Assembly (NCBI GenBank): GCA_964517465.1
Contig: CAZFEK010000024.1
Span: 1-64,000, forward strand
DNA: 64,000 nt
Origin: JACPUX01 sp964517465
GTDB taxonomy: Bacteria > Pseudomonadota > Gammaproteobacteria > Burkholderiales > Casimicrobiaceae
Direction: 5' to 3'
Shown: in pieces, positions 8,716-16,655 of the stretch
Numbering within the stretch: the stretch's first letter is position 1
Layout: every line of letters begins with the position of its first letter
The notes under the pieces: generated by a model
Told to the model about the DNA's origin: nothing
Databases searched by the model: none
The model's input: the letters and a program-made list of their open reading frames with translations, nothing else
Position numbers and translations under genes: made by a program

Positions 8716-9218
8716 TGGACCACTTTCAGAACGGGTTCGGCCGCCGCTTCGCCGCTTAGCTCGCGGCGCAGCCTTTCGCGAGCGCGCGCCAGCCGCGACA
8801 TCACCGTGCCGACGGGAAGATCGAGGATCGCGGCGGCCTCCTGGTAGCTTTTTTCTTCCAGCGTGACGAGCAGGAGCACGGCGCGTTGTTCCGGCGGCAG
8901 CCGCCGCAGCGCGGTTTGGAGATCGCGCACCTCCAGGGCATCGCTTTGCGCGGCTCGGGTGGCAGGCTCCGCCGGCAGTTGGTCGAGCGGCACGCTCGTG
9001 TCGCCGCGTTCCGCGCGCCATTGATTGACAAATATGTTGTGCATCAAGGTGAGGAGCCAGGAATCCAATCGGGAGCCGCGACGCCAGAGGGTCGCCTTGC
9101 GCAGCGCGCGCTCCACCGTGTCTTGCACCAGGTCATCGGCCCGGTAACGGTCGCCGGTGAGCGCGCGGGCGTAACGGCGCAAGCGCGGCAGCTCTCCGAT
9201 CAAATCCATCCATTGCAC
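8712..9218 (-). CDS. ECF RNA polymerase sigma factor
   Basis: Alternative sigma factor of the extracytoplasmic-function class. The 168 residues have region 2 at about 10-75 (DDLVQDTVERALRKATLW, then WLLTLMHNIFVNQWR) and region 4 at about 105-155 (LPPEQRAVLLLVTLEEKSYQ, then EAAAILDLPVGTVMSRLARA). There is no region 1.1 or 3, as expected. It is the middle gene of a leftward operon: a secreted repeat protein 6 bases upstream, the anti-sigma factor overlapping downstream. A GGGAAT/GTTTAC pair ahead of the operon looks like an ECF promoter and may be its own target. Confidence 0.92.
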   Translation of the reverse strand: MQWMDLIGELPRLRRYARALTGDRYRADDLVQDTVERALRKATLWRRGSRLDSWLLTLMHNIFVNQWRAERGDTSVPLDQLPAEPATRAAQSDALEVRDLQTALRRLPPEQRAVLLLVTLEEKSYQEAAAILDLPVGTVMSRLARARERLRRELSGEAAAEPVLKVVQ

Positions 9219-9224
9219 CCGAGA

Positions 9225-9599
9225 CTATTTGGCCACGCGCCAAACGTTGTTGAAGCCGTCACCGGTGGTGTCGCCGGGTTTCTGGTCCTTCACCCAGAAA
9301 TAAAGCGGTTTGCCTCGATAGGCCCATTGTTTGGCGCCATCGTCCCGCGTCACGATGCTCCAATCACCGCTGGCCTGATCCCCGGCTTGGGCGCTGAGGG
9401 GCGGCCAATTGGTCGCGCAAGGTCCATTGCAGACGCTTTTGCCGCTGCCGGCGACATCTTTGTCGAAGGTGTAGAGGGTCATGCCATTGTTCCCGACCAA
9501 GCGATCTTGTTCCATCTTGGCGCCCGGCGCTGCGGCCAAGAGCGGTCCGGCGAGACCAAACACAAAAACGGCGAGCGGGAGGCGGTTCAAGCGGTTCAT
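9225..9599 (-). CDS. Secreted repeat protein (lipoprotein_15/COG4315 type)
   Basis: Exported protein of unknown function carrying the secreted repeat of the COG4315 family. The 124 residues have a signal peptide (1-22, ending LAA-AP) and no lipobox, so the protein is probably periplasmic. Two repeats follow: NNGMTLYTFDKDVAGSGKS with a CNGPC motif and NWPPL, then GAKQWAYRGKPLYFWVKDQ with a GDTTGDGFNNVW ending. The two cysteines of the first repeat may form a disulfide. A GGAACTC ribosome site precedes the ATG. It heads the ECF sigma operon, an arrangement known for this family, so it may be a target of, or an input to, the sigma system. Confidence 0.85.
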   Translation of the reverse strand: MNRLNRLPLAVFVFGLAGPLLAAAPGAKMEQDRLVGNNGMTLYTFDKDVAGSGKSVCNGPCATNWPPLSAQAGDQASGDWSIVTRDDGAKQWAYRGKPLYFWVKDQKPGDTTGDGFNNVWRVAK

Positions 9600-9633
9600 G
9601 TCGAGTTCCTTTCCGTAGTGGGGAGGGGTAACT

Positions 9634-9664
9634 CGTAAACAGCGGCGGCGGTCGATTTATTCCC
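9634..9664 (-). promoter_or_regulatory. Candidate ECF-type promoter for the sigma operon
   Basis: On the minus strand GGGAATAAA (9664-9656) resembles the GGAAT -35 element of many ECF promoters, followed after an 18-base gap from GGGAAT by GTTTAC (9639-9634). It lies about 35-65 bases before the first gene. Autoregulation is inferred. Confidence 0.4.
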
Positions 9665-9693
9665 GCTGGCGGACAAAAAAACTGGGCCGCCTG

Positions 9694-10773
9694 TCAGGTC
9701 GGGCGGGTTTCGCGGCTAGGCTGGGCCGGAGGTTCGCAGGGATTGGCAAAAAGCGGGAAAAAATCGCGATCCATTTTGAAGAGATGCCGGGCGACCACAT
9801 CGCCGGCCAGAAACTCAGCCATCGTCCCCAGGCTGGTTTGGCCTGACGGAATCTGGTCGCGCAACTGCGCGGCGCGGCTGAGCAGTCCGGCGTGGGCTTT
9901 GCGGTGTGCCGCGAGTTTGTCGTAAGCGTGTTTTTCCAGCAGCGCTTCTTCGTCGGCAAAATGGGTAGCGATATGCGCGATCAGACGATCGCAGACCGGA
10001 AGTACGCGGGCCGCCTCACCGTCGGTCGACAGCATGGTGTCGATGAGCCCGTTGGAGAGATCGAACAACTCGAAGTGCTGGCGATCGATGGTTGCTTCGC
10101 CGCACCCGTAAGCCTCTTCCCAAACCAGATGCAGCGCAGAGAGCCCGTGTTCGGCCGACCAGGTATCGGAATTGCCGCGGCCATCGACGCATACCGCATT
10201 GCGTCCGCGGTGTTTGGCGGCGTACAGCATCGCGTCGGCGCGCCGGAACCACTCTTGAGCGACAGCCTCACCGTGGTGTTCGGCCACGCCCACGCTGATC
10301 GTCACCCGGCCGATGCCCGCGAAATGGTGATTGGCAACGGCTTGGCGCAAATGCTCGGCCAGGCGTCCGGCGCCGCGATAGCCGCAGGCGCCCGCCAGCA
10401 ACGCGAATTCTTCTCCGCCCCAGCGAAAAAGGGTGTCCGAGGATCGGGTTTCGCCAAGCAATAGGCTGGCGATCTCTTGCAGCACGGTGTCCCCGGCCTG
10501 GTGTCCGTGGGTGTCGTTGATCGACTTGAAGTGGTCGATGTCGAGCAGCATCAGCGATACCAGCCGCCGCTCCCGGGAACTGCGGTCGAGTTCAAGGTCG
10601 ACGATGCGGTCGAAATACGCGCGGTTCCAAAGCCCGGTCAGCTCGTCGGTGCTCACCCGGCGTTCCAATTCCGAGATCCGCGCCGAGAAGCCGGCGAGCG
10701 CTTGGCATTCCCGCGGCTGCGGACACCCTCCTGGGAATCTTGGCTGGCTCTCGCCCAAAAGGCTGGTGTTCAT
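9694..10773 (-). CDS. GGDEF-bacteriohemerythrin fusion protein
   Basis: Predicted diguanylate cyclase with a C-terminal oxygen-binding domain. The 359 residues comprise a short N-terminus with a coiled ARISELERRVSTDELTGLWN linker, a GGDEF domain (about 55-215) with active-site GGEEF and the product-inhibition site RSSD five residues before it, then a bacteriohemerythrin domain (about 220-345). That domain keeps its di-iron ligands in the pattern H (RQHFE), HIATHF, EEALLEKH, HRKAH and HLFKMD. There is no membrane segment. The ATG at 10773 is preferred to an upstream in-frame TTG. Oxygen or redox control of c-di-GMP synthesis is the simple inference. It stands alone. Confidence 0.92.
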   Translation of the reverse strand: MNTSLLGESQPRFPGGCPQPRECQALAGFSARISELERRVSTDELTGLWNRAYFDRIVDLELDRSSRERRLVSLMLLDIDHFKSINDTHGHQAGDTVLQEIASLLLGETRSSDTLFRWGGEEFALLAGACGYRGAGRLAEHLRQAVANHHFAGIGRVTISVGVAEHHGEAVAQEWFRRADAMLYAAKHRGRNAVCVDGRGNSDTWSAEHGLSALHLVWEEAYGCGEATIDRQHFELFDLSNGLIDTMLSTDGEAARVLPVCDRLIAHIATHFADEEALLEKHAYDKLAAHRKAHAGLLSRAAQLRDQIPSGQTSLGTMAEFLAGDVVARHLFKMDRDFFPLFANPCEPPAQPSRETRPT

Positions 10774-10894
10774 ACGCTCAAGCGGAAAGCAGCATGGGGT
10801 CCACGGCAACGGAAATCACTGGCGCTTGAATGGCAGTGTTTTGCGCGCGGGGAGGGCAGCTTGTCAAGGCGCCCGCCCCGCTACATGCCTGGCG

Positions 10895-11560
10895 CTATTT
10901 CTTCGCTGCGCCCTTGGCAGCTGGTTTCTTGGTCGCAGGCTTGGCGGCTTCGCTCGCCGCCTTGGCGACTTTGGCCATGGCCGGCGCGGCTTCGGCCGCC
11001 GCTTTGGCCATCTTGGCCGCCTGAGCGCCGCCCTGCATGGTCTGTTCCATCAGTCCCCCCGCGGCTTTCATGCCGGCTTGGGTGAGCCCGGTGGCAATCT
11101 CGCTGACTTTGGACATGTTTTCCATCAGCGTGTTGCCCGCCGCCATCAGTGCTTGCATCGGATCGAGGCTGCCCATCTTGTTGAAGAAAGGCAGATCGGC
11201 GAACACCTTCATGGCGCTTGCCGGCGCGCCAGCGCCCAAGCCGGAGACGGCCTTTTCCATCATGCCCATCATCTCGTTGCGCGCTTGCATCGCCGCCTCG
11301 TAAATCTGGCGGGTGTAGTCGAGCATGCGCTGGGTGTTGCTTTCGGCAAGTTTCGTGCGCAGCGCGAGAATGGCTTGCGGATCGCGCGCCGAGGCCAACG
11401 CTTGCGCCACTTCGTTGCTTTCCTGGAAAGCGGCGGTGGCCGCTTCCATTTGCAATTGCATGATGCGCTGCGCCGTGTCCATGGAAAGCTGGGCAAACCG
11501 CATGGCCGCTTCCATTTGTTCGGGGCTCGCTCCTTGCATGGACTTCATGTTCTTCAGCAT
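10895..11560 (-). CDS. Phasin family protein
   Basis: Small amphipathic protein that coats polyhydroxyalkanoate granules. The 221 residues are almost wholly helical: a phasin_2-like N-terminal half with MDTAQRIMQLQMEAATAAFQ and SARDPQAILALRTKLAE, then a methionine-rich middle and an Ala/Lys tail (AAKPATKKPAAKGAAKK). The lysine-rich tail resembles that of phasins that also bind nucleic acid, but this is not proof. GGGAGTG lies 6 bases before the ATG. It suggests the organism stores PHB; no synthase is in the window. Confidence 0.88.
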   Translation of the reverse strand: MLKNMKSMQGASPEQMEAAMRFAQLSMDTAQRIMQLQMEAATAAFQESNEVAQALASARDPQAILALRTKLAESNTQRMLDYTRQIYEAAMQARNEMMGMMEKAVSGLGAGAPASAMKVFADLPFFNKMGSLDPMQALMAAGNTLMENMSKVSEIATGLTQAGMKAAGGLMEQTMQGGAQAAKMAKAAAEAAPAMAKVAKAASEAAKPATKKPAAKGAAKK

Positions 11561-11601
11561 TTGGCACTCCCAGGGTTAAGAAAAGCTGCGTTCCCGCTAC
11601 C

Positions 11602-12675
11602 TTACTCTTGTCTTTTCATGCCGGGAAGCCCGGCCGCCAACTCTGCGGCTGCGGCATCGAAGTCCGAAGCGCCTATGCCCTTGCCCCTCAAGGCGGGCGC
11701 GTGCTCGTAAGTGGGGTAATGCCCGCGCATGGATCGGAGGTAGGCCGGATCGTAGTGTTCGTGCAGCAGATCGGCGACCAGGGCATCCCAGTCGCCCGCC
11801 TGTGCCAGGGCTTGCCAGGAAGCCACGCGCGCCTTGCCGTGCAAGGGCACCAGGCGTTCGAGCAGGGTGACCAGACCGCCGTCTCCGGCGAGGAAGTGGA
11901 TGTACTCTTCCTTGAGCAGCTCTACCCGCTGCGCCAGCGGCAGCTCCACCCGAACGCAAGGGCTCTGCCACATGCGCGACGCCAGCGCCTCAGGCAGGCG
12001 CAGGGCGCCGATGCGCTTACTTTCCGATTCGACATAAATCGGCCGTTCCGGCGAACAGCGGCGTAAGACTTCGAGCACCCGGCTATCGAACATTTTTTGC
12101 GCCGGCTGCGGGACTTGCGGCAAATCGCCCAGCAGCGAGCCGCGATGAGCGGCCAGCGCTTCGAGATCGAGCACCTGCTCGCCCGCCTGCGCGAGCGCTT
12201 GCAACAAGCGGCTCTTGCCGGTGCCGGTGAGGCCGCAGATGACGATGAATGGGAATCGGGGCGATAGCCGGGCGAGTTCTTCGACGACCCATCGGCGGTA
12301 AGCCTTGTAGCCGCCCTCCAATTGCGCCGCGCGCCAGCCCACTTGCGCCAAGACATGCGCCAGCGCCCCGCTCCTTTGTCCGCCGCGCCAGCAGTAAACC
12401 AGCGGGCTCCACTCCCGCGGCTGGTCGGCAAAGGCGGTTTCGATCATCGCGGCGATGTTGCGCGCGACCAGGCTCGCGCCTCGCACCCTCGCGGTGAATG
12501 GCGAAACCTGTTTGTAGAGGGTGCCGATTTGGGCGCGCTCTTGATCGTCGAGCACGGGGAAATTCGCCGCACCCGGCAGATGATCCTCGGCAAACTCGGC
12601 CGGGCTTCGGGCATCGATACGATCGGGGTAATCATCCAGCGCCGCGACGCTGACCACGCGCGCTTCGCGGCTCAT
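11602..12675 (-). CDS. selU: tRNA 2-selenouridine synthase
   Basis: Replaces sulfur with selenium in 2-thiouridine at the wobble position of Glu, Gln and Lys tRNAs, and can geranylate the same base (MnmH/SelU/YbbB). The 357-residue product has an N-terminal rhodanese domain with the active-site cysteine in VYCWRGGQRS (about C95) and a C-terminal P-loop domain with GLTGTGKS (about 144-151). It needs selenophosphate from SelD, which is not in this window. The start at 12675 overlaps the tesA stop by ATGA. In E. coli the equivalent gene ybbB also lies near tesA, ybbA and ybbP. Confidence 0.92.
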   Translation of the reverse strand: MSREARVVSVAALDDYPDRIDARSPAEFAEDHLPGAANFPVLDDQERAQIGTLYKQVSPFTARVRGASLVARNIAAMIETAFADQPREWSPLVYCWRGGQRSGALAHVLAQVGWRAAQLEGGYKAYRRWVVEELARLSPRFPFIVICGLTGTGKSRLLQALAQAGEQVLDLEALAAHRGSLLGDLPQVPQPAQKMFDSRVLEVLRRCSPERPIYVESESKRIGALRLPEALASRMWQSPCVRVELPLAQRVELLKEEYIHFLAGDGGLVTLLERLVPLHGKARVASWQALAQAGDWDALVADLLHEHYDPAYLRSMRGHYPTYEHAPALRGKGIGASDFDAAAAELAAGLPGMKRQE

Positions 12676-13331
12676 CGCTTGGCCGGCTTTCCGAGCAGCG
12701 GGCGCAGAACCGGCCATACGGTGTCGAGAATCTTGGGCTGCGCCAGGGCGCTAGGATGCAGCCGGTCGGGCAAGAAATATTCGGGCTGATCTTCGAGCCC
12801 GGCGAACAAGAATGGCAATAGCGCGGCCTGGTGTTTCTTGGCTACTTCGGCAAAACTGTTTGCGAAGCGCTGGGTGTAGGTCGCGCCATAATTGGAGGGC
12901 AGGCGCATGCCCACGATCAGCACCTTGGCGCCCGCTTTTCGACTTGCGGCCACGATCGCGTCGAGGTTTTCGCGCATGGCTTCCAGCGAGGTGCCGCGCA
13001 GGCCATCGTTGGCGCCCAGTTCCACGATCACCACGGCCGGCCGAAATTGCCGGAGTGCGGCCTCGATCCGGGTGCGTCCGCCGGCGGTGGTTTCTCCGCT
13101 GATGCTGGCGTTGACCACCCGATGCGGATAGCCCGCTTCAACGAGCCGGGCCGGCAGAAGGTCTACCCAGCCCTCGCCGCGAGCCAAGCCGAAGCCGGCC
13201 GCCAAGCTGTCGCCAAAGACCAGCAGGGTGGGCTCGCCGCGGGCAGGGGCGGCAGCGCAAACCAAGAAGGAGAAGGCGATTGCGGCTAGAATGCGCACGG
13301 CGGACCTTGTGTTTCGCGGAAATAGCCGCAT
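12672..13331 (-). CDS. tesA: Acyl-CoA thioesterase I/arylesterase, GDSL type
   Basis: Periplasmic SGNH hydrolase acting on acyl thioesters, lysophospholipids and aryl esters. The 219-residue product has a signal peptide (about 1-32, ending APARG) and the four blocks: FGDSLAAGFGL with the nucleophile serine, SGETTAGG, GANDG, and DRLHPS with the catalytic Asp and His. The start at 13331 gives MRLFPRNTRSAVRILAA. Its neighbours are selU downstream (ATGA overlap) and, divergently, ybbA starting 64 bases away, so the two promoters must lie in or overlap the short space between. Confidence 0.92.
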   Translation of the reverse strand: MRLFPRNTRSAVRILAAIAFSFLVCAAAPARGEPTLLVFGDSLAAGFGLARGEGWVDLLPARLVEAGYPHRVVNASISGETTAGGRTRIEAALRQFRPAVVIVELGANDGLRGTSLEAMRENLDAIVAASRKAGAKVLIVGMRLPSNYGATYTQRFANSFAEVAKKHQAALLPFLFAGLEDQPEYFLPDRLHPSALAQPKILDTVWPVLRPLLGKPAKR

Positions 13332-13395
13332 TGTAGAGGGCTTGGCCCAGCCCACAAAGCCGGGCGCGCGAACTTTGTCCCGCCTTTGCCACTCC

Positions 13396-14148
13396 ATGAC
13401 CGACATGTCCCCCCACGATCTGCAAATTCCCCTTCCCGTCGGCGGCGCTGCCGGCGCAGCTTATCGGGCCGCTTTCGCGATACGCGCCCAAGGGCTCGCC
13501 AAAGAAGTGAAAAGCGGCGACAAACCCCTGGCCATCCTCAACGAAGTGAGTTTTTCCATTGCCTGCGGCGAGTCGGTTGCCATCGTCGGGGCTTCGGGTT
13601 CGGGCAAAACCACCCTGCTGGGGTTGCTTGCCGGCTTGGATCGTCCCACCCGCGGCGAAGTCTGGCTGAGCGGCGAAGCACTGGGGCCCTTGGACGAAGA
13701 CGCGCGAGCCGCTTTGCGCGGCAGGCTTCTGGGCTTCGTATTTCAATCGTTTCAGCTTCTGCCGGCGCTTACCGCTTTGGAAAACGTGATGCTGCCGCTC
13801 GAACTCGCCGGACGAGGCGACGCCGAGGGCGCCGCGCGGGAGTGGCTCACTCGCGTGGGCCTCGCCCAGCGGCTCGAACATTACCCCAAGCAGCTTTCGG
13901 GCGGGGAGCAACAGCGTGTGGCCATCGCCCGCGCTTTTGCCGGGGACCCGGCCATGCTTTTTGCCGACGAGCCGACCGGCAACCTCGACGGCGCCACCGG
14001 CGCGGAAGTCGCCGAGTTGATGTTTCGGCTGAACCGCGAGCGCGGCACGACGCTGGTGTTGGTGACCCATGATTTGGCGCTGGCCGACCGGTGCCAGCGC
14101 CGCTTGCGCCTGGCGGGCGGGCGCCTGGTTGCCGACGAAACCCAATGA
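13396..14148 (+). CDS. ybbA: ABC transporter ATPase YbbA
   Basis: ATP-binding subunit that pairs with YbbP, in the LolD/MacB-like group (type VII) that drives periplasmic conformational work rather than solute passage. The 250 residues show Walker A GASGSGKTT, the Q-loop VFQSFQLLPALTALENVMLP, signature LSGGEQQRVAIARA, Walker B LFADEPTGNLDG and the switch histidine VTHD. The ATG at 13396 follows the divergent tesA start closely. It overlaps ybbP by ATGA. In E. coli ybbAP has been linked to lipid homeostasis or release with TesA, and the same trio is kept here. Confidence 0.92.
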   Translation: MTDMSPHDLQIPLPVGGAAGAAYRAAFAIRAQGLAKEVKSGDKPLAILNEVSFSIACGESVAIVGASGSGKTTLLGLLAGLDRPTRGEVWLSGEALGPLDEDARAALRGRLLGFVFQSFQLLPALTALENVMLPLELAGRGDAEGAAREWLTRVGLAQRLEHYPKQLSGGEQQRVAIARAFAGDPAMLFADEPTGNLDGATGAEVAELMFRLNRERGTTLVLVTHDLALADRCQRRLRLAGGRLVADETQ

Positions 14149-16652
14149 GCATGCGCGGGGCTAATCTTTTCCTGGCCTGGCGCCTCTTGCGCCGCGATTG
14201 GCGTGCGGGCGAGTTGCGGGTGCTGGCCGCGGCGCTGGTTCTGGCCGTGGCGGCCATGGCCAGCGTGGGCTTGTTTTCCGATCGAGTGAAACTTTCCCTG
14301 GCCCAGCAAGCGAACGACTTGCTGGGTGCGGACCTGATGATCTCGGGTGATCGGCCGCTGCCCCAGAGTTACGCCTCGGCAGCCAAAGCGCGAGGACTTG
14401 CGGTGAGCGAGGCGGTGCGTTTCGTCAGCATGACCAGCGCTGCGACAGGAGCAAACGCTCCAGTGCTCACCGAAGTCAAAGCCATCGACGGCGCTTTTCC
14501 GCTGCGGGGAAAAGTTCTGCTCGTCGATGAGGAACTGCCACAGGGCAAGGCAGCCCGCGGCGTGCCGGCTGCGGGCGAGGCCTGGATCGATCGGCGCTTG
14601 GCTCGGCGCCTCGAGTTGGGTATCGGCGGAAACATCCAGGTCGGTGAAATTCGCCTTGCCGTCACCGCCATCGTTTTTCAAGAACCCGAAGTGGCCACGG
14701 GTTTTTTGGCCGTCGGTCCGCGCATGCTCATCAATCGGGCCGATTTGGCCGCGACCGGTTTGCTTGCGCCCGGCAATCGCGCCTCTTTCCGTTTGATGGT
14801 GGCCGGTAAGGGGGCCGAAGACTATCGCCTTTGGGCGCAGGGCCAGTTGCAACCCGGTCAGCGCATCGAGACCATACGCGATTTGCGCCCCGAGGTGAGA
14901 CAAACGCTCGATCGCGCCGAGAAGTTCCTGGGCATTGCCTCGCTGGTTGCCGTGCTGCTTGCCGCCGTGGCGGTGGCGCTGGCCGCCGGACGGTACCTTC
15001 GCCGCCATCTCGATGCCTGCGCGATGATGCGTTGCCTGGGGGCGCCGCAGCGGCAGGTGCTGGCGCTTTATGTCGCGCAGTTTGCCTGGTTGGGATTCCT
15101 GGCAAGTTTGCTGGGTGCGGTTCTCGGCTACGCAGGCCAAGCGCTGCTGGCTTCCCTGCTGAGCTTCGTGTCGGCCGCCGGATTGCCGGCCCCCCGCCTG
15201 CTGCCGGCATTACAGGCTTTGGGCGCCGGCCTCCTGCTGCTGATGGGCTTTGCCTTGCCGCCCCTCGTGGCGCTGGCCCGGGTGCCGCCCTTGCGGGTCT
15301 TGCGGCGCGATCTGGGGCAAGTTCGCGCCGGCGGGTTGCTCGCTTACCTCCTGGGGGCCGGGGTGCTGTCCGGCTTGGTGCTCTGGCAGGCGCAGGACTG
15401 GGCGACCGGAGGCTGGGTGTTGTTGGTGATGTTGTTGTTGCTGGCAAGCTGCATTGTTTGCGCGCGGATTTTGATTGCGCTTTTGAAGCGGGTGCCGCAG
15501 AAGGGCTACAACTGGCGTTATGGCTTTGCCAACCTGAGGCGCCGGCCGCTGGCCGTGAGCCTGCAAGTCAGCGCGCTGGCTTTGGGCATCATGGCGCTGC
15601 TGCTGCTCACCCTGATACGCGGCGACCTCTTGCGCACCTGGCGCGCCACCTTGCCGCCCGATGCGCCCAACACCTTTCTGATCAACATTCAGCCCGATCA
15701 GCTCCCTGCGCTGCAGCCGTTTCTGGAGACGCGCGGCGTGCGATCCAGCGCGCTTTACCCCATGGTGCGCGGGCGCTTGGTGGAGCTGAACGGTCGCGCC
15801 GTATCGCCGCGGGACTACGTCGACGAGCGGGCGCAGCGCCTGGTCGATCGCGAGTTCAATCTGAGCTGGATGTCGGATTTGCCGCAAAACAATGAAATCG
15901 TCGCCGGTGCGTGGTGGCGCGCGGGAGACTCCGGGGAATCCTCAGGCATGAGCCTGGAGCAAGGCATAGGGGAAACCTTGGGCATCCAGCTCGGAGATCG
16001 CTTGCGCTTCGACATTGCCGGGCAGAGCGTGAGCACCACCGTCACCAGCTTGCGGAAAGTGCAATGGGACAACTTCCGGGTGAACTTTTTTGCCATCTTT
16101 CCGCCGGGTGTGTTGGAGCAGATGCCGCGCAGCCATATCACCAGTTTTCGGGCGCCCCTCGTGGCACGCAGCCTGGCGGCGGATCTCGTGGCGGCCTTTC
16201 CCAATGTGCTGATGATCGATGTGGCCGAAATCATGGCCCAAGTGCAAGGCGTGATGGATCAGGTGGCGCGGGCCGTTCAGTTCGTATTTCTGTTCACCTT
16301 GCTGGGCGGCTTGCTGGTTCTGCAGGCGGCCATCGCATCGACCCAAGATGAACGCCAATTCGATGCGGCGGTCTTGCGCACCCTGGGCGCCAACCGGCGC
16401 CAGTTGGGCGCGGCGCAAGTGGCAGAATTCGCCACCCTCGGGGCGCTGGCCGGCGTGCTCGCCTCGGGCGGGGCAACGCTGCTGGCTTGGCTCCTGTCGC
16501 GCGAGGTTTTGAAAATCCCCTACAGCGTCGATCCCTGGGTTTGGGTCATCGGCATCGGCTCGGCAATTTTGGGCGTCGGCCTGGCGGGTTGGCTGGGCAC
16601 ACGGCGCATACTCGACCTGCCGCCGCTGTGGGTTCTGCGCGACGCGGCCTGA
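14145..16652 (+). CDS. ybbP: FtsX-like ABC permease YbbP
   Basis: Large inner-membrane permease partner of YbbA. The 835 residues have an N-terminal membrane segment (about 28-47), a periplasmic domain, an FtsX core near 265-400 (GIASLVAVLLAAVAVALAAG, HLDACAMMRCLGAPQRQVLA), further central spans, a second periplasmic domain and a second FtsX core at the end (FVFLFTLLGGLLVLQAAIAS, then QFDAAVLRTLGANRRQL). About ten spans are expected. The start overlaps the ybbA stop (ATGA). A start two codons later is also possible. The pbpC gene follows after 3 bases and is probably in the same transcript. Confidence 0.92.
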   Translation: MSMRGANLFLAWRLLRRDWRAGELRVLAAALVLAVAAMASVGLFSDRVKLSLAQQANDLLGADLMISGDRPLPQSYASAAKARGLAVSEAVRFVSMTSAATGANAPVLTEVKAIDGAFPLRGKVLLVDEELPQGKAARGVPAAGEAWIDRRLARRLELGIGGNIQVGEIRLAVTAIVFQEPEVATGFLAVGPRMLINRADLAATGLLAPGNRASFRLMVAGKGAEDYRLWAQGQLQPGQRIETIRDLRPEVRQTLDRAEKFLGIASLVAVLLAAVAVALAAGRYLRRHLDACAMMRCLGAPQRQVLALYVAQFAWLGFLASLLGAVLGYAGQALLASLLSFVSAAGLPAPRLLPALQALGAGLLLLMGFALPPLVALARVPPLRVLRRDLGQVRAGGLLAYLLGAGVLSGLVLWQAQDWATGGWVLLVMLLLLASCIVCARILIALLKRVPQKGYNWRYGFANLRRRPLAVSLQVSALALGIMALLLLTLIRGDLLRTWRATLPPDAPNTFLINIQPDQLPALQPFLETRGVRSSALYPMVRGRLVELNGRAVSPRDYVDERAQRLVDREFNLSWMSDLPQNNEIVAGAWWRAGDSGESSGMSLEQGIGETLGIQLGDRLRFDIAGQSVSTTVTSLRKVQWDNFRVNFFAIFPPGVLEQMPRSHITSFRAPLVARSLAADLVAAFPNVLMIDVAEIMAQVQGVMDQVARAVQFVFLFTLLGGLLVLQAAIASTQDERQFDAAVLRTLGANRRQLGAAQVAEFATLGALAGVLASGGATLLAWLLSREVLKIPYSVDPWVWVIGIGSAILGVGLAGWLGTRRILDLPPLWVLRDAA

Positions 16653-16655
16653 TTC

